DNA of 64,000 bases from JBBPZA01 sp963728925 (GTDB taxonomy: Bacteria > Actinomycetota > Thermoleophilia > Solirubrobacterales > Solirubrobacteraceae): the NCBI GenBank assembly GCA_963728925.1, contig CAVSMB010000014.1, forward strand, positions 470,762 through 534,761, written 5' to 3'. Position 1 is the first letter of the stretch; each line of letters begins with the position of its first letter. The position numbers and the translations under genes are program-made. The notes beneath the pieces are model-generated. The model was not told where the DNA came from. It did no database searches and saw only the letters and a list, made by a program, of their open reading frames with translations. Below, piece after piece: positions 1 through 7,863 of this stretch.

Positions 1-293
1 TCGAGGCGCGCGATGAGCTCGTCGAGCTGGAGCTCCTCCAGGCCGCGCCCCACGGCTTCGAGCTCGGCCGCGCACAGCTCCACGAGCTCGCGCCCCTCGC
101 GGACGAGCTCCAAGGTCTCGCGCAAGCCGGCCTCGCCGGAGTCCAGGCGCCGGATGATCGCCTCGATGCGGGCCGCGGCCTGCTCGTAGGAGAGGCCCGC
201 GGCGTCCTCCCCCTCGGTTCCCGGACCGGGGTCGCCGGGCGCCGGAGCCGCCGGCGGGCGGGCGCCGGCCGGGTCGAGCGGCGACCCGGTCAC
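1..293 (-). CDS. xseB: Exodeoxyribonuclease VII small subunit, 3' end cut by window edge
   Basis: Small subunit of exodeoxyribonuclease VII, which with XseA degrades single-stranded DNA to oligonucleotides in the cytoplasm. The visible 97 residues have a Pro/Gly/Ala-rich N-terminal tail of about 35 residues, then the family core with LSYEQAAARIEAIIRRLD, EAGLRETLELVREG and an acidic C-terminal helix LEELQLDELIARL. The start is GTG at 293-291; it overlaps the xseA stop in a GTGA motif, so the two subunits are translationally coupled. The long Pro/Ala tail is not typical of the family. The C-terminus lies outside the window. Confidence 0.9.
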   Translation of the reverse strand, partial: MTGSPLDPAGARPPAAPAPGDPGPGTEGEDAAGLSYEQAAARIEAIIRRLDSGEAGLRETLELVREGRELVELCAAELEAVGRGLEELQLDELIARL

Positions 294-1864
294 GGCCCGT
301 CGCCCCGGGCCCCTCGCAACGGGCCCTCCGGAGGCTCGGCGAAGGGCAGCGCCTGCTGCTCGCCCTGGTCGCCCGCGCCCCCGTCGGACGTGACGCGGCG
401 TCCCGCGGTCCTCACGGCGACCCGGCCGTCGTGGAAGCGCAGACGCAGGCGGGCCGCCTCGCGCGCCGCGGCGGCCGAGGTGACGAGCTCGCCGCCGGCG
501 GTCTCCACCAGCGCGTAGCCGCGCTCGAGCGTGCGCTCGGTGTCGTGGGCCGCGAGCGCCAGGGCGAGGCGCTCGAGATCCTGGCGGCGTCGCCCGACCC
601 CGGCCGGCGCCGCGCGGTGCAGGCCGGCGGCGGCCTCGCGCATCGTGGCGCGGCCGCGGGCGTGGGCGAGCTGCGCCGCCTGCGCCTTTCGCGACGTGAC
701 GAGCAGCCGGCGCGCGGTGACCTCGCGCTCCTCGGCGATGCGGCGGCGGGCGCTCGCGCGCAGCTCGCGCAGCTGCTGGTGCAGGCCGCGCCGGTGCCGG
801 GCGACGTGCTCGGCGGGCGCGCGGGTCATCGCCGAGAGCGTCCGGGCACGGTCGAGCACGGCGCGCCGGCCTTCGCCGCGCAGCCGGCGCGCGGCGGCGG
901 CAAGCTCGAGCCGGGCCTGGCCGCAGTGGAGCGGCACCGCGGCCTCCGCGGCGTGGGTCGGCGTCGAGCACGAGACCGCGGCGACGTCGTCGAGCAGCGT
1001 CCGGTCGGTGTGGTGACCGATCGACGCCACGATCGGCACCCGCAGCAGGGCGGCAGTTCGGCACAGGCCCTCGTCGCAGAAGGCGAACAGGTCGGCCAGC
1101 GACCCGCCGCCGCGGGCCACGACGACGACGTCGACCTCCTCGAGCGCGGCGAGCTCGCGCAGCGCAGCGGCGATGGCCGGGGCCGCGTGGCGGTCCTGCA
1201 CCGGGGCGTAGGCCCACACGAGCCGGCCCGCCCAGCCGCGCCGGCGCAGCCCCGCGAGCACGTCGTCGCGCGCCTTGCCGCCGCGGCCGCACACGACGCC
1301 GATGGTCCGCGGCAGCGCCGGTCGCGCGAGGCGCTTCTGGGGCTCGAACAGGCCCTCGGCGTCCAGCAGCTTGCGCAGGCGATCGAGCTGGGCGAGGAGG
1401 TCGCCCTCACCGGCGACCCGAAGCGTGCGCACCGCGAAGGAGAACGACGGCGAGGAGGTCGCCGAGCCCGGGTAGTAGTCCGGGCCGCCGGCCACCACGA
1501 CCTGCGCCCCGTCGGTGAGCGAGCCGGACGCGAGGCCGAGCGCGTCCCAGTCGTCGCGCCACATCGAGCAGGGCAGCGCGCCCCGGGGATCGCGCAGCTC
1601 GAAGTAGGCCTTCGTCCGGCTCTCGCGGAGGTTGACCAGCTCGCCGAAGAGCTGGACTCGCGGGCGCTCCCGCAGCCCGTCACGCAGCCGCACCGCGTAG
1701 GCGCCGACCGGGAAGGGCCCGGGCAGCCCGCTGCCCTCGATGCCCTCCGGCCGCTCGCGGTCGGCGTCCCCGGCCTCCGGCGCTCCGTCGTAGCGCGCGA
1801 GCTCCGCCGCTTCGGCGGACGTCGCCACGGCCTGCGCCAGCGAGCGGTCCTCGGGCGTGCTCAT
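290..1864 (-). CDS. xseA: Exodeoxyribonuclease VII large subunit
   Basis: Catalytic large subunit of ExoVII (524 aa). After a ~50-residue acidic N-terminal extension comes an OB-fold DNA-binding domain (about 50-145, with RVQLFGELVNLRESRTKAYF), then the catalytic domain with the signature VVVVARGGGSLADLFAF near 250 and VASIGHHTDRTLLDDVAA near 280, a long Arg/Ala-rich helical region (about 310-440), and the C-terminal ERGYALVET segment. It is followed directly by xseB with a 4-base overlap. A TAGGCT hexamer (1871-1876, minus strand) lies 6 bases before the ATG, so the mRNA is probably leaderless. Length is slightly above the usual 400-460 because of the N-terminal extension. Confidence 0.95.
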   Translation of the reverse strand: MSTPEDRSLAQAVATSAEAAELARYDGAPEAGDADRERPEGIEGSGLPGPFPVGAYAVRLRDGLRERPRVQLFGELVNLRESRTKAYFELRDPRGALPCSMWRDDWDALGLASGSLTDGAQVVVAGGPDYYPGSATSSPSFSFAVRTLRVAGEGDLLAQLDRLRKLLDAEGLFEPQKRLARPALPRTIGVVCGRGGKARDDVLAGLRRRGWAGRLVWAYAPVQDRHAAPAIAAALRELAALEEVDVVVVARGGGSLADLFAFCDEGLCRTAALLRVPIVASIGHHTDRTLLDDVAAVSCSTPTHAAEAAVPLHCGQARLELAAAARRLRGEGRRAVLDRARTLSAMTRAPAEHVARHRRGLHQQLRELRASARRRIAEEREVTARRLLVTSRKAQAAQLAHARGRATMREAAAGLHRAAPAGVGRRRQDLERLALALAAHDTERTLERGYALVETAGGELVTSAAAAREAARLRLRFHDGRVAVRTAGRRVTSDGGAGDQGEQQALPFAEPPEGPLRGARGDGP

Positions 1865-1915
1865 GCTCCGAGCCTAGAGGACGGCCCGGAGCGGCCAGGC
1901 GCGCCGGGGCCGGCG

Positions 1916-2227
1916 CTACTCCTCCTGCTCGCCCTCCTCCTCGAGGGCCAGGAGGGTCGACTTCAGCGGGGCGAGAGCCTCCTCGCCGGGTGGGCCGGCC
2001 GGGCCGCGGACCTCGGACCCCAAGGCGATGCGGTTCAGGCGCTCGATCTCGCGCTCGCCCTCGACCCGGGCCGGATGGTCGGCGGGCAGCCCCCGGATCA
2101 GCGTCGCGATGCGGTTGCGCAGCTGCAGGGCGAAGTGGGGGGTGGAGGCGCCCATGAGCTGGCGCACCTCTTCGACGGTGACCTGGTGGTCGCGCGTGAG
2201 CCTGCCGGGATGCTCCATCTCGCTCAT
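1916..2227 (-). CDS. Small conserved-type protein, function unknown
   Basis: 103-residue soluble protein with no family I recognise. The middle, QVTVEEVRQLMGASTPHFALQLRNRIATLI, is helical, and the tail is acidic, ending in a Glu/Gln run. There is no signal peptide, membrane segment or cysteine motif. Its ATG overlaps the stop codon of the upstream CWB2 lipoprotein gene (ATGA), so the two are almost certainly one operon on the minus strand. It ends 52 bases before xseA, which has its own promoter-like hexamer. Codon use matches the neighbours, which supports a real gene. Confidence 0.7.
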   Translation of the reverse strand: MSEMEHPGRLTRDHQVTVEEVRQLMGASTPHFALQLRNRIATLIRGLPADHPARVEGEREIERLNRIALGSEVRGPAGPPGEEALAPLKSTLLALEEEGEQEE

Positions 2228-3444
2228 GCGCCGGGCGCCTGACCCGTGTCGCGATCGACCGGGAGGATCTCGAGCAGGCTGTCGATGCGCGCCTGGACGC
2301 CCTGCGAGAGCGCGGCCTGGTCGCCGATGATCCAGCCGTGGTTGTAGGCGCCTCGCACGGGATCGCGATCGTAGCCGGGCTGGATGTCGAGCAGGAAGTC
2401 CTCCACCGGCCGCGGGAGCAGCTTGGGCTGGTCGACGAGCAGCAGCGGGCCGTAGGTGCCGCTCGCGGACAGCGGTGCCGCGGCGGCGGCGTCGAGCGGC
2501 CGGCGCTGGTTGACGAACACCAGGCCGTGCCCCGGGTCGATGACGCCCCAGCCGAAGCCCCCGTCGACGTAGCGCGCGAAGGCGATCGCGTTGTTGATGG
2601 GGTCGGTCGCCGAGATGCGGACGACCTTGCCGAGCGTCTGGAGCTCCTTCGCCACCGCCTTGGGTACGACCGAGGGAGGTCCGAGGACGTAGATGTTGGG
2701 GCGCTCATGCGCCTGGATCGCCGCGCGCGTGTCGGGCGGGACGCCCTGGCGGGTGACGAACAGCACCGGGTCGCCGCTCTTGGCCGCCCACGCGGCGGCG
2801 GGCATCGCGAAGTCGGCGAGCTCGCCGGTGGTCACGACCACGCTACGGCTCGGCCGGCCGGCGACGACGCTGCGCAGACGGTCGACCTCGCGCGCGAGCG
2901 CGTACGGGTTCGAGCCCTTCAGGCCCAGGGCCTTGTAGCCGCTCGGTGCGGCGGCGTCTCCCACCCGCAGGACCTGCGCGCCCTTGGCCGCGACGGCCGT
3001 GCCGCGCGGGCGCAGGGCGGCGAGCGCGCTCTGGGTCGCCTCCGGCACGGCCCCCTCCTGGGTTAGGAGCACGGGGGCGCGCAGAGGCTGGGCCATGAGC
3101 ACCGAGGCGGCGACGCCCGCCTGCCAGTTGCCGGCATCGACCAGCGCCACGGCCGGCGGCCGGGTCTCGGGGCTCGCGCCGGGGAACACGGCCTGGGCGA
3201 CGGCGGCCGCGTCGGCCACCGCGTCGGCGCCGCCGACGCGGGTCGTGTTCTTGGTGGCGAAGGTGGGGAAGCCGAGCTTCTCGGCGGCCTTGGGCTCCTT
3301 GCCCTTCTGGCCCAGCACCGGCTTCTCGGCGTTCCCCGGCAGCCCGGCGTCGCTCCCCCCGCCATCCGAGCCGCCACCGCATCCGGCCGTTCCGAGGACC
3401 GCGAGCAGGCACGCGAGCGCGGCGATCGGTCGGGGCCCCGGCAT
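2224..3444 (-). CDS. CWB2-type cell-wall-binding lipoprotein
   Basis: Secreted lipoprotein, 406 aa from the chosen start. A signal peptide ends in a lipobox (VLGTAGC), followed by a Gly/Ser linker. The rest looks like cell-wall-binding repeat 2 (CWB2) units: TTRVGGADAVADAAAVAQAV, then PVLLTQEGAVPEATQSALAAL, and a second unit with DPVLFVTRQGVPPDTRAAI and NIYVLGPPSVVPKAV. In clostridia CWB2 anchors proteins to wall polymers; here the role is inferred to be surface attachment. An upstream in-frame ATG at 3459 exists, but TATGGT (3455-3460, minus strand) overlaps it and lies 10 bases before the ATG at 3444, so I choose 3444. It is coupled to the small downstream gene by an ATGA overlap. Confidence 0.8.
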   Translation of the reverse strand: MPGPRPIAALACLLAVLGTAGCGGGSDGGGSDAGLPGNAEKPVLGQKGKEPKAAEKLGFPTFATKNTTRVGGADAVADAAAVAQAVFPGASPETRPPAVALVDAGNWQAGVAASVLMAQPLRAPVLLTQEGAVPEATQSALAALRPRGTAVAAKGAQVLRVGDAAAPSGYKALGLKGSNPYALAREVDRLRSVVAGRPSRSVVVTTGELADFAMPAAAWAAKSGDPVLFVTRQGVPPDTRAAIQAHERPNIYVLGPPSVVPKAVAKELQTLGKVVRISATDPINNAIAFARYVDGGFGWGVIDPGHGLVFVNQRRPLDAAAAAPLSASGTYGPLLLVDQPKLLPRPVEDFLLDIQPGYDRDPVRGAYNHGWIIGDQAALSQGVQARIDSLLEILPVDRDTGQAPGA

Positions 3445-3587
3445 TCGCGGCCGGACCATAGCGGCCGGGGACCGCCCGCAGCCCCGGCTGGGCCGCGAGG
3501 CCGCTCCGCGGCCGGGCCGTCGCGGGGCCGGGCTCGGCCTTCCCCCGACCTCTCGACTGAACGCTCGCGTACGGTATTGTCCTGAGC

Positions 3588-4949
3588 ATGGACTTCCGAC
3601 TCAGCGACGACCAACTCGCCTTCCAGGACCGCTGCCACCGCTTCGCCGAGGAGGTCATACGCCCGGTCGCCGCTCGCCACGACCGCGAGCAGAGCGTGCC
3701 GTGGGACGTCATCCGCGAGGCGCGCCGCTGGGACCTCCACGGCCTGGAGCTCATCCAGCGCCTCGCCACCGACGGCGATGGCCTGCTCGGCGTCATCTAC
3801 GCCGAGGAGCTGCACTGGGGCTGCGCGGGGATCGCGCTCGCCATCCAGGCCGGCTCGCTCGCCGCCGCGGGCATTGCCTCCTCCGGAACGCCCGAGCAGA
3901 TCGGCCGCTGGCTCCCCGAGTGCTTCGGCACCGGCGACGAGATCAAGCTCGGCGCCTACGCGGTCACCGAAGCCGGGGCGGGCTCCGACGTCAAGTCGCT
4001 GCGCACGACGGCCAAGCGCGACGGCGACGAGTGGGTGCTCGACGGCGCCAAGGTCTTCATCTCCAACGGCGGGATCGCCGACGTCACGGTCGTCGTCGCC
4101 ACCGTCGACCCCGAGCTCGGCCACCGCGGCCAGGCCTCCTTCGTCGTCCCCGCCGGCACGCCAGGACTGCGGATGGGCAAGAAGGAGGACAAGATCGGGA
4201 TCCGCGCCTCGCAGACCGCCGAGGTCGTGCTCGAGGACTGCCGCATCCCGATGGAGTACCTGCTCGGGGGTCCCGACAAGCTGGAGCGCAAGCTCGAGCG
4301 CGCCCGCCGGGGCGAGACGGGCGGGGCGTCGGGCGCGCTCGCCACCTTCGAGATCACGCGGCCGCTGGTCGGGGCCTCGGCGCTGGGCATCGCCCGGGCG
4401 GCCTACGAGTGGACGCTCGACTTCCTCGAGGGCCGCAGCGCGGACGGCGAGCCGCTGCTCGAGCAGCAGCGCGTCCAGCAGGTGCTCGCCGACGTTGCGA
4501 CGGAGATCGAGGCCTCGCGATTGCTCGTGTGGCGGGCCGCATGGATGGGCCGCAATGGCATTCCCATGACGGGCGGCCAGGGCTCGATGTCCAAGCTCAA
4601 GGCGGGCGACGTGACGATGTGGGCCACGACGGCCCTGATGGACATCGTCGGCCCCGAGGCGTGGAGCACCGAGCACCCGCTCGAGAAGTGGTTCCGCGAC
4701 GCGAAGATCTTCCAGATCTTCGAGGGGACCGCCCAGATCCAGCGGCTCGTCGTCTCGCGCCTGCAGGTCGCCGAGCGCCGGCGCGAGCTCGCGGAGGCCG
4801 CCGAGATCGTCGCCGACGTCGCCGAGGAGGCGCGCGAGGGCGCGGCCGCCGTCGCCGCGCAGAGGCGCCCGACGGGCCGCCCCGGACCCCGCTCTTTCCG
4901 GCCGCGCGGGGTGCGCACCCTCGCAACTTTCCGTTCACACCTCTGCTAG
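3588..4949 (+). CDS. Acyl-CoA dehydrogenase
   Basis: FAD-dependent acyl-CoA dehydrogenase (453 aa), which introduces the first double bond in beta-oxidation of an acyl-CoA. The N-terminal helical domain starts DFRLSDDQLAFQDRC; the middle beta domain carries the family signature AYAVTEAGAGSDVKSLRTTA near 125 and SNGGIADVTVVVAT; the C-terminal helical domain has QQRVQQVLADVATEIEASRL and ends with the family motif IFEGTAQIQRLVVSRLQ. Substrate chain length cannot be read. The last ~40 residues are a non-conserved, Arg-rich tail. A TATTGT hexamer (3575-3580) is 7 bases before the ATG. The stop codon TAG is part of the promoter of the following riboswitch. Confidence 0.93.
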   Translation: MDFRLSDDQLAFQDRCHRFAEEVIRPVAARHDREQSVPWDVIREARRWDLHGLELIQRLATDGDGLLGVIYAEELHWGCAGIALAIQAGSLAAAGIASSGTPEQIGRWLPECFGTGDEIKLGAYAVTEAGAGSDVKSLRTTAKRDGDEWVLDGAKVFISNGGIADVTVVVATVDPELGHRGQASFVVPAGTPGLRMGKKEDKIGIRASQTAEVVLEDCRIPMEYLLGGPDKLERKLERARRGETGGASGALATFEITRPLVGASALGIARAAYEWTLDFLEGRSADGEPLLEQQRVQQVLADVATEIEASRLLVWRAAWMGRNGIPMTGGQGSMSKLKAGDVTMWATTALMDIVGPEAWSTEHPLEKWFRDAKIFQIFEGTAQIQRLVVSRLQVAERRRELAEAAEIVADVAEEAREGAAAVAAQRRPTGRPGPRSFRPRGVRTLATFRSHLC

Positions 4950-4952
4950 CGT
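4947..4952 (+). promoter_or_regulatory. -10 element of the riboswitch transcript
   Basis: TAGCGT matches the TANNNT pattern seen throughout the window. Its first three bases are the stop codon of the acyl-CoA dehydrogenase gene. A start about 7 bases downstream would begin the RNA at ~4959, just before the first conserved riboswitch bases. No convincing -35 box is visible. Confidence 0.5.
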
Positions 4953-4957
4953 CCCGC

Positions 4958-5095
4958 GATCGCCGAATCCCCGGGAGAGACCCGGGGACCGGGGGACCCA
5001 CGTAGTTTGGGGCTAATTCTGCGGTAGTCCGCAGGAGGCGCCGGCTCTTTCCGCGCTAGCCCGTCAGCTAACCCCGGAGGCCGACGAAAGAGGTT
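4958..5095 (+). ncRNA. Cyclic di-AMP riboswitch (ydaO/yuaA leader)
   Basis: The leader contains the conserved blocks of the ydaO/yuaA class in order: GCCGAATCC (4962-4970), GACCGGGGGACCCA (4987-5000), GGGGCTAATTC (5009-5019), GCCCGTCAGCTAACCCCG (5059-5076) and GAAAGAGG (5086-5093). This class binds cyclic di-AMP and usually turns off cell-wall hydrolase and potassium/osmolyte genes. That fits the gene directly downstream, an NlpC/P60 hydrolase. The last block contains the purine-rich ribosome binding site of that gene, 6 bases before its GTG, so ligand binding may act on translation. No separate terminator hairpin with a U-tract lies between the aptamer and the gene. Confidence 0.93.
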
Positions 5096-5099
5096 CGTT

Positions 5100-5666
5100 G
5101 TGGCGAAGGGGCTAGCGCTCACCGGTATGACCATCGCGCTGTTCGCGGCCGTGCCGTCGGGCGCGGCGCTCGCGAGCACCGGCGGGAGCGGCTACTCGCC
5201 CTCCACCGTGACCACCTCGGCGGCCAAGCCGGTTGTCGCGGGCAACCGCGCCAAGGTCCAGCGCAACGGACAGGCGGCGGCGCCGGCCAACGCGCCGCTC
5301 ACGGTGCAGAAGATGATCTGGGCGGCCAACAAGATCCAGACCAAGCCCTACGTCTACGGCGGCGGTCACGGCGCGATCCGCGACCGCGGCTACGACTGCT
5401 CCGGGGCGGTCTCCTACGCGCTCTACTACGGCAAGATCCTCGACGGCGACCCGCGCGACGCGGTCGGCTTCTTCTCCTGGGGCCGCAGCGGCGGCGGTGA
5501 CTGGGTCACCGTCTACGCCAACGGTGAGCACGCCTTCGTGGTCATCGCCGGCCTGCGCCTCGACACGAGCGCGATCAACGACCCCAACCAGTCGCGCGGG
5601 CCGCGCTGGCGCAAGACCTCGCGCGACACCTCGAGCTTCCGCGCGCGCCACTGGCCGGGGCTGTAG
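5100..5666 (+). CDS. Secreted NlpC/P60-type peptidoglycan hydrolase
   Basis: 188-aa exported protein. The N-terminal signal peptide (about 1-27, ending AALA) is followed by a ~40-residue low-complexity linker and one catalytic domain. The domain has KPYVYGGGHG near 83, the Cys of RGYDCSGAVSYAL near 100, and a His in NGEHAFVVIAGL near 145, consistent with an NlpC/P60-like Cys-His hydrolase that cleaves stem peptides. The GTG start sits 6 bases after the AGAGG at the 3' end of the c-di-AMP riboswitch. This matches the known link between c-di-AMP and wall-remodelling enzymes in actinobacteria. Expression should fall when c-di-AMP rises, by analogy with other members of the riboswitch class. Confidence 0.88.
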   Translation: MAKGLALTGMTIALFAAVPSGAALASTGGSGYSPSTVTTSAAKPVVAGNRAKVQRNGQAAAPANAPLTVQKMIWAANKIQTKPYVYGGGHGAIRDRGYDCSGAVSYALYYGKILDGDPRDAVGFFSWGRSGGGDWVTVYANGEHAFVVIAGLRLDTSAINDPNQSRGPRWRKTSRDTSSFRARHWPGL

Positions 5667-5704
5667 CGCGGGCCGCCCGCCCGGCGACCCGGCGACCCGA
5701 CCCC

Positions 5705-6661
5705 TCAGCCGGTGAGCTGGGCGACGAGCTCGTCGAGCTCGGCGTCGTGCTCGGCGACGAGCTGGTCGCCCTGCTCGCGCAGCAGGCGCATGTTGGAGGC
5801 GCTCGCGTCGTCGAGGTCGTCCGAGCCCGTGTCGAGCGTGACCTGGAAGCGGTGGAAGCTCGCGCCGAGCAGCTGGCGCAGCTGGTAGTCGACGACGTCG
5901 CTCGAGCCGTCGAAGACCACGTCGATCAGGGGGCGCGCCCATTCGAGCAGCCCCCAGTCCTTCGCCTCCTCGAAGGGGATCGGGCGGGTCAGCTGACCCG
6001 TGCCGAGGGAGACGAGGAGGACGTCGGGCGCGGCGCCGCCCCGGTGCGCCTCCGCGTAGGCGCACATCGCCGGGTTGACGGCGAAGACGCCGCCGTCGAT
6101 GAGCGCCGAGTACGTCCCGGCCGCCGAGCGCACGACCACGGGCTCGAAGTACGTCGGCGCCGACGCGGTCGCCAGCGCTGCGTCGGCGATCGCGTAGTCG
6201 CGATCGGGGTCCTCGGTCGCCCGTGTGCTCTTGAAAAAGAACGGGTCGCGACGCTCGATGTCGTAGGCGCACACCAGCACGTCGGCCAGCGCGTCGGCGA
6301 GCCGCGCGTCGCCGAGGTAGGTGTTCAGGACCTCGCGCAGCGTGGCGTTCGAGTACTTCTCGTCGGCGAGCCCCCCGACGGAGGAGGCGCGCTGCCAGAG
6401 CGAGCGCGAGAAGATCCGCGGGCCCTCGCGGAGGTAGAGGTCGAGCACGTCGGCCGCCGACCAGCGCGGCCCCTCGTCCTCGCCGCGGCGCGTGAGGGCG
6501 AGCGCGATGAGCCCGCCCATCGAGGTTCCGGCCACCAGGTCGAAGAGCTCGGCCACCGGCCGCTGGGCGCGTCGCTCGAGGTCGGCGAGCACCGTCGCCG
6601 GGACGATGCCCCGGATCCCGCCGCCGTCGACCGAGAGGATGCGCACGCGGCCGTCGCTCAT
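5705..6661 (-). CDS. Patatin-like phospholipase
   Basis: 318-aa patatin-family lipid acyl hydrolase. All catalytic marks are present: the oxyanion loop VDGGGIRG near 11-18, the nucleophile elbow GTSMGG near 45-50, and the dyad Asp in ALIDGGVF near 185. LLVSLGTGQ near 210 is also typical. There is no signal peptide, so it acts inside the cell. The DGGGIRGI and GTSMGG form resembles plant patatins and the CapV lipases of CBASS, but there is no cyclase or other defence gene beside it, so I treat it as a housekeeping or stress lipase. TACGAT (6671-6676, minus strand) lies 9 bases before the ATG. It faces the pspA operon divergently. Confidence 0.9.
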   Translation of the reverse strand: MSDGRVRILSVDGGGIRGIVPATVLADLERRAQRPVAELFDLVAGTSMGGLIALALTRRGEDEGPRWSAADVLDLYLREGPRIFSRSLWQRASSVGGLADEKYSNATLREVLNTYLGDARLADALADVLVCAYDIERRDPFFFKSTRATEDPDRDYAIADAALATASAPTYFEPVVVRSAAGTYSALIDGGVFAVNPAMCAYAEAHRGGAAPDVLLVSLGTGQLTRPIPFEEAKDWGLLEWARPLIDVVFDGSSDVVDYQLRQLLGASFHRFQVTLDTGSDDLDDASASNMRLLREQGDQLVAEHDAELDELVAQLTG

Positions 6662-6697
6662 CGGGCGCTGATCGTACGGCGCGCGACAGCCGCTCGC

Positions 6698-6736
6698 TAG
6701 GCTTGCCGGACCAACGAACGAATGCGCGCAAGGAGG
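6698..6736 (+). promoter_or_regulatory. pspA promoter -10 and strong RBS
   Basis: TAGGCT (6698-6703) can serve as -10, giving a short leader. AAGGAGG (6730-6736) lies 5 bases before the ATG at 6742. This decides the pspA start against a TTG at 6703. It is one of the few genes here with a clear leader and consensus Shine-Dalgarno sequence. Confidence 0.55.
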
Positions 6737-6741
6737 ACGGG

Positions 6742-7518
6742 ATGGCCGGCACCAGTGGGCGCCTGACCACCATGATCAAGGCGAAGGTCAACCGGCTCCT
6801 CGACCGGGCCGAGGATCCTGGCGAGACGCTGGACTACAGCTACACGAAGCAGATGGAGCTGCTCCAGAACGTCAAGAAGGGCATCGCCGACGTGGTCACG
6901 GCGAAGAAGCGGCTGCAGCTGCAGTCCCAGAAGCTCGAGCAGCAGGTCGTCAAGCTCGACACCCAGGCCCGGCAGGCGCTCGCCGCCGGCAAGGAGGACC
7001 TGGCCCGGACCGCGCTGGAGCGAAAGACGCTCGCGCAGACCGAGCTGCAGTCGCTCGACCAGCAGGTCTCAGAGCTCGAGGCCCAGCAGCAGCAGCTCAT
7101 CGACAAGGAGCAGAAGCTGCGCACCAAGGTCGAGGGCTTCCGGACCAAGAAGGAGGTCATCAAGGCCCAGTACTCCGCCGCCGAGGCGCAGGTGAAGATC
7201 GGCGAGGCGGCCGGCGGGGTCGGCGAGGAGATGGCCGACGTCGGGCTGGCCATGCAGCGCGCGGTCGACAAGACCGAGGGCATGCGCGCACGCGGGGCCG
7301 CGCTCGAGGAGCTCGAGGCGGCAGGCGCCTTCGAGGACCTCACCCAGCTCGGCGACGGGCAGGACGACATCGACAAGCAGCTCTCCGAGCTGACCTCCCA
7401 AAGCCAGGTCGACGACGAGCTGGCCAAGATGAAGGCCGAGCTCGGGCCGGGCACGGGCTCGCCGAGCGCCGGCGAGCTGGGCAGCGGCAGCGGCCAGCAG
7501 CAGGGGGCCGGCCAGTGA
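6742..7518 (+). CDS. pspA: PspA/IM30 family membrane-stress protein
   Basis: 258-aa PspA/Vipp1 (ESCRT-III-like) protein that polymerises on the inner face of the cytoplasmic membrane and protects it under stress. After an N-terminal helix (MIKAKVNRLLDRAEDP) the protein is nearly all coiled coil (about 25-190, many Gln and Lys), with the family segment YSYTKQMELLQNVKKGIADVV. The tail from ~215 is Gly/Ser/Gln-rich. AAGGAGG before the ATG fixes the start. The stop overlaps the pspAA start (GTGA), so they are co-translated. The convergent htpX-pspAB pair across the gap probably belongs to the same response. Confidence 0.92.
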   Translation: MAGTSGRLTTMIKAKVNRLLDRAEDPGETLDYSYTKQMELLQNVKKGIADVVTAKKRLQLQSQKLEQQVVKLDTQARQALAAGKEDLARTALERKTLAQTELQSLDQQVSELEAQQQQLIDKEQKLRTKVEGFRTKKEVIKAQYSAAEAQVKIGEAAGGVGEEMADVGLAMQRAVDKTEGMRARGAALEELEAAGAFEDLTQLGDGQDDIDKQLSELTSQSQVDDELAKMKAELGPGTGSPSAGELGSGSGQQQGAGQ

Positions 7519-7793
7519 TCGTCCGCATCGCGACGGACGGCCAGTACCGGCTTCCCGACGAGAACCTCAAACGCCTCAACGAGATCGACGACGAGGCCCA
7601 GACGGCGGTGGAGGCCGGCGACCAGGAGGGCCTCAATCGCCTGCTCGAGCGGATGGCCGAGCTCGTGCGCTCCGAGGGCGAGCCGCTGGGCGAGGATGAG
7701 CTGGTCGAGTCCGAGGTCATCATCCCGCCGACGGACTCCACCATCGAGGAGCTGGCGCACGCCTTCGCCGACGAGGGCCTGATCCCGGACTGA
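7515..7793 (+). CDS. pspAA: PspA-associated protein PspAA
   Basis: 92-aa protein matching the PspAA domain: an N-terminal strand pair MIVRIATDGQYRLPDENLKR, a helical middle, and the C-terminal ESEVIIPPTDSTIEELAH followed by an acidic end. PspAA is a small partner found directly after PspA in actinobacteria and archaea, proposed to bind PspA. The GTG start overlaps the pspA stop by 4 bases. No transmembrane segment is present, so it is cytosolic or acts on PspA polymers at the membrane. Confidence 0.9.
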   Translation: MIVRIATDGQYRLPDENLKRLNEIDDEAQTAVEAGDQEGLNRLLERMAELVRSEGEPLGEDELVESEVIIPPTDSTIEELAHAFADEGLIPD

Positions 7794-7805
7794 GGCCGGC
7801 TCGCG

Positions 7806-7858
7806 AATCGGGCCGCTCCGAGGATCGGGCCGGCCTTCCCGATCGGGCCGGCCCGAGA
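7806..7858. terminator. GC-rich repeat and hairpin between convergent genes
   Basis: Three copies of ATCGGGCCG start at 7807, 7824 and 7842 (period 17-18). The second and third extend to the palindrome GGCCGGCC and can pair with each other. Sitting between the convergent stops of pspAA and pspAB, it could end transcription from both sides, though it has no U-tract. Confidence 0.45.
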
Positions 7859-7863
7859 GCGGA

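Noticed and set aside
5705..6661. Patatin gene as a CBASS anti-phage effector
   Set aside because: No CD-NTase, Cap2 or Cap3 gene is adjacent; neighbours are cell-wall and membrane-stress genes.
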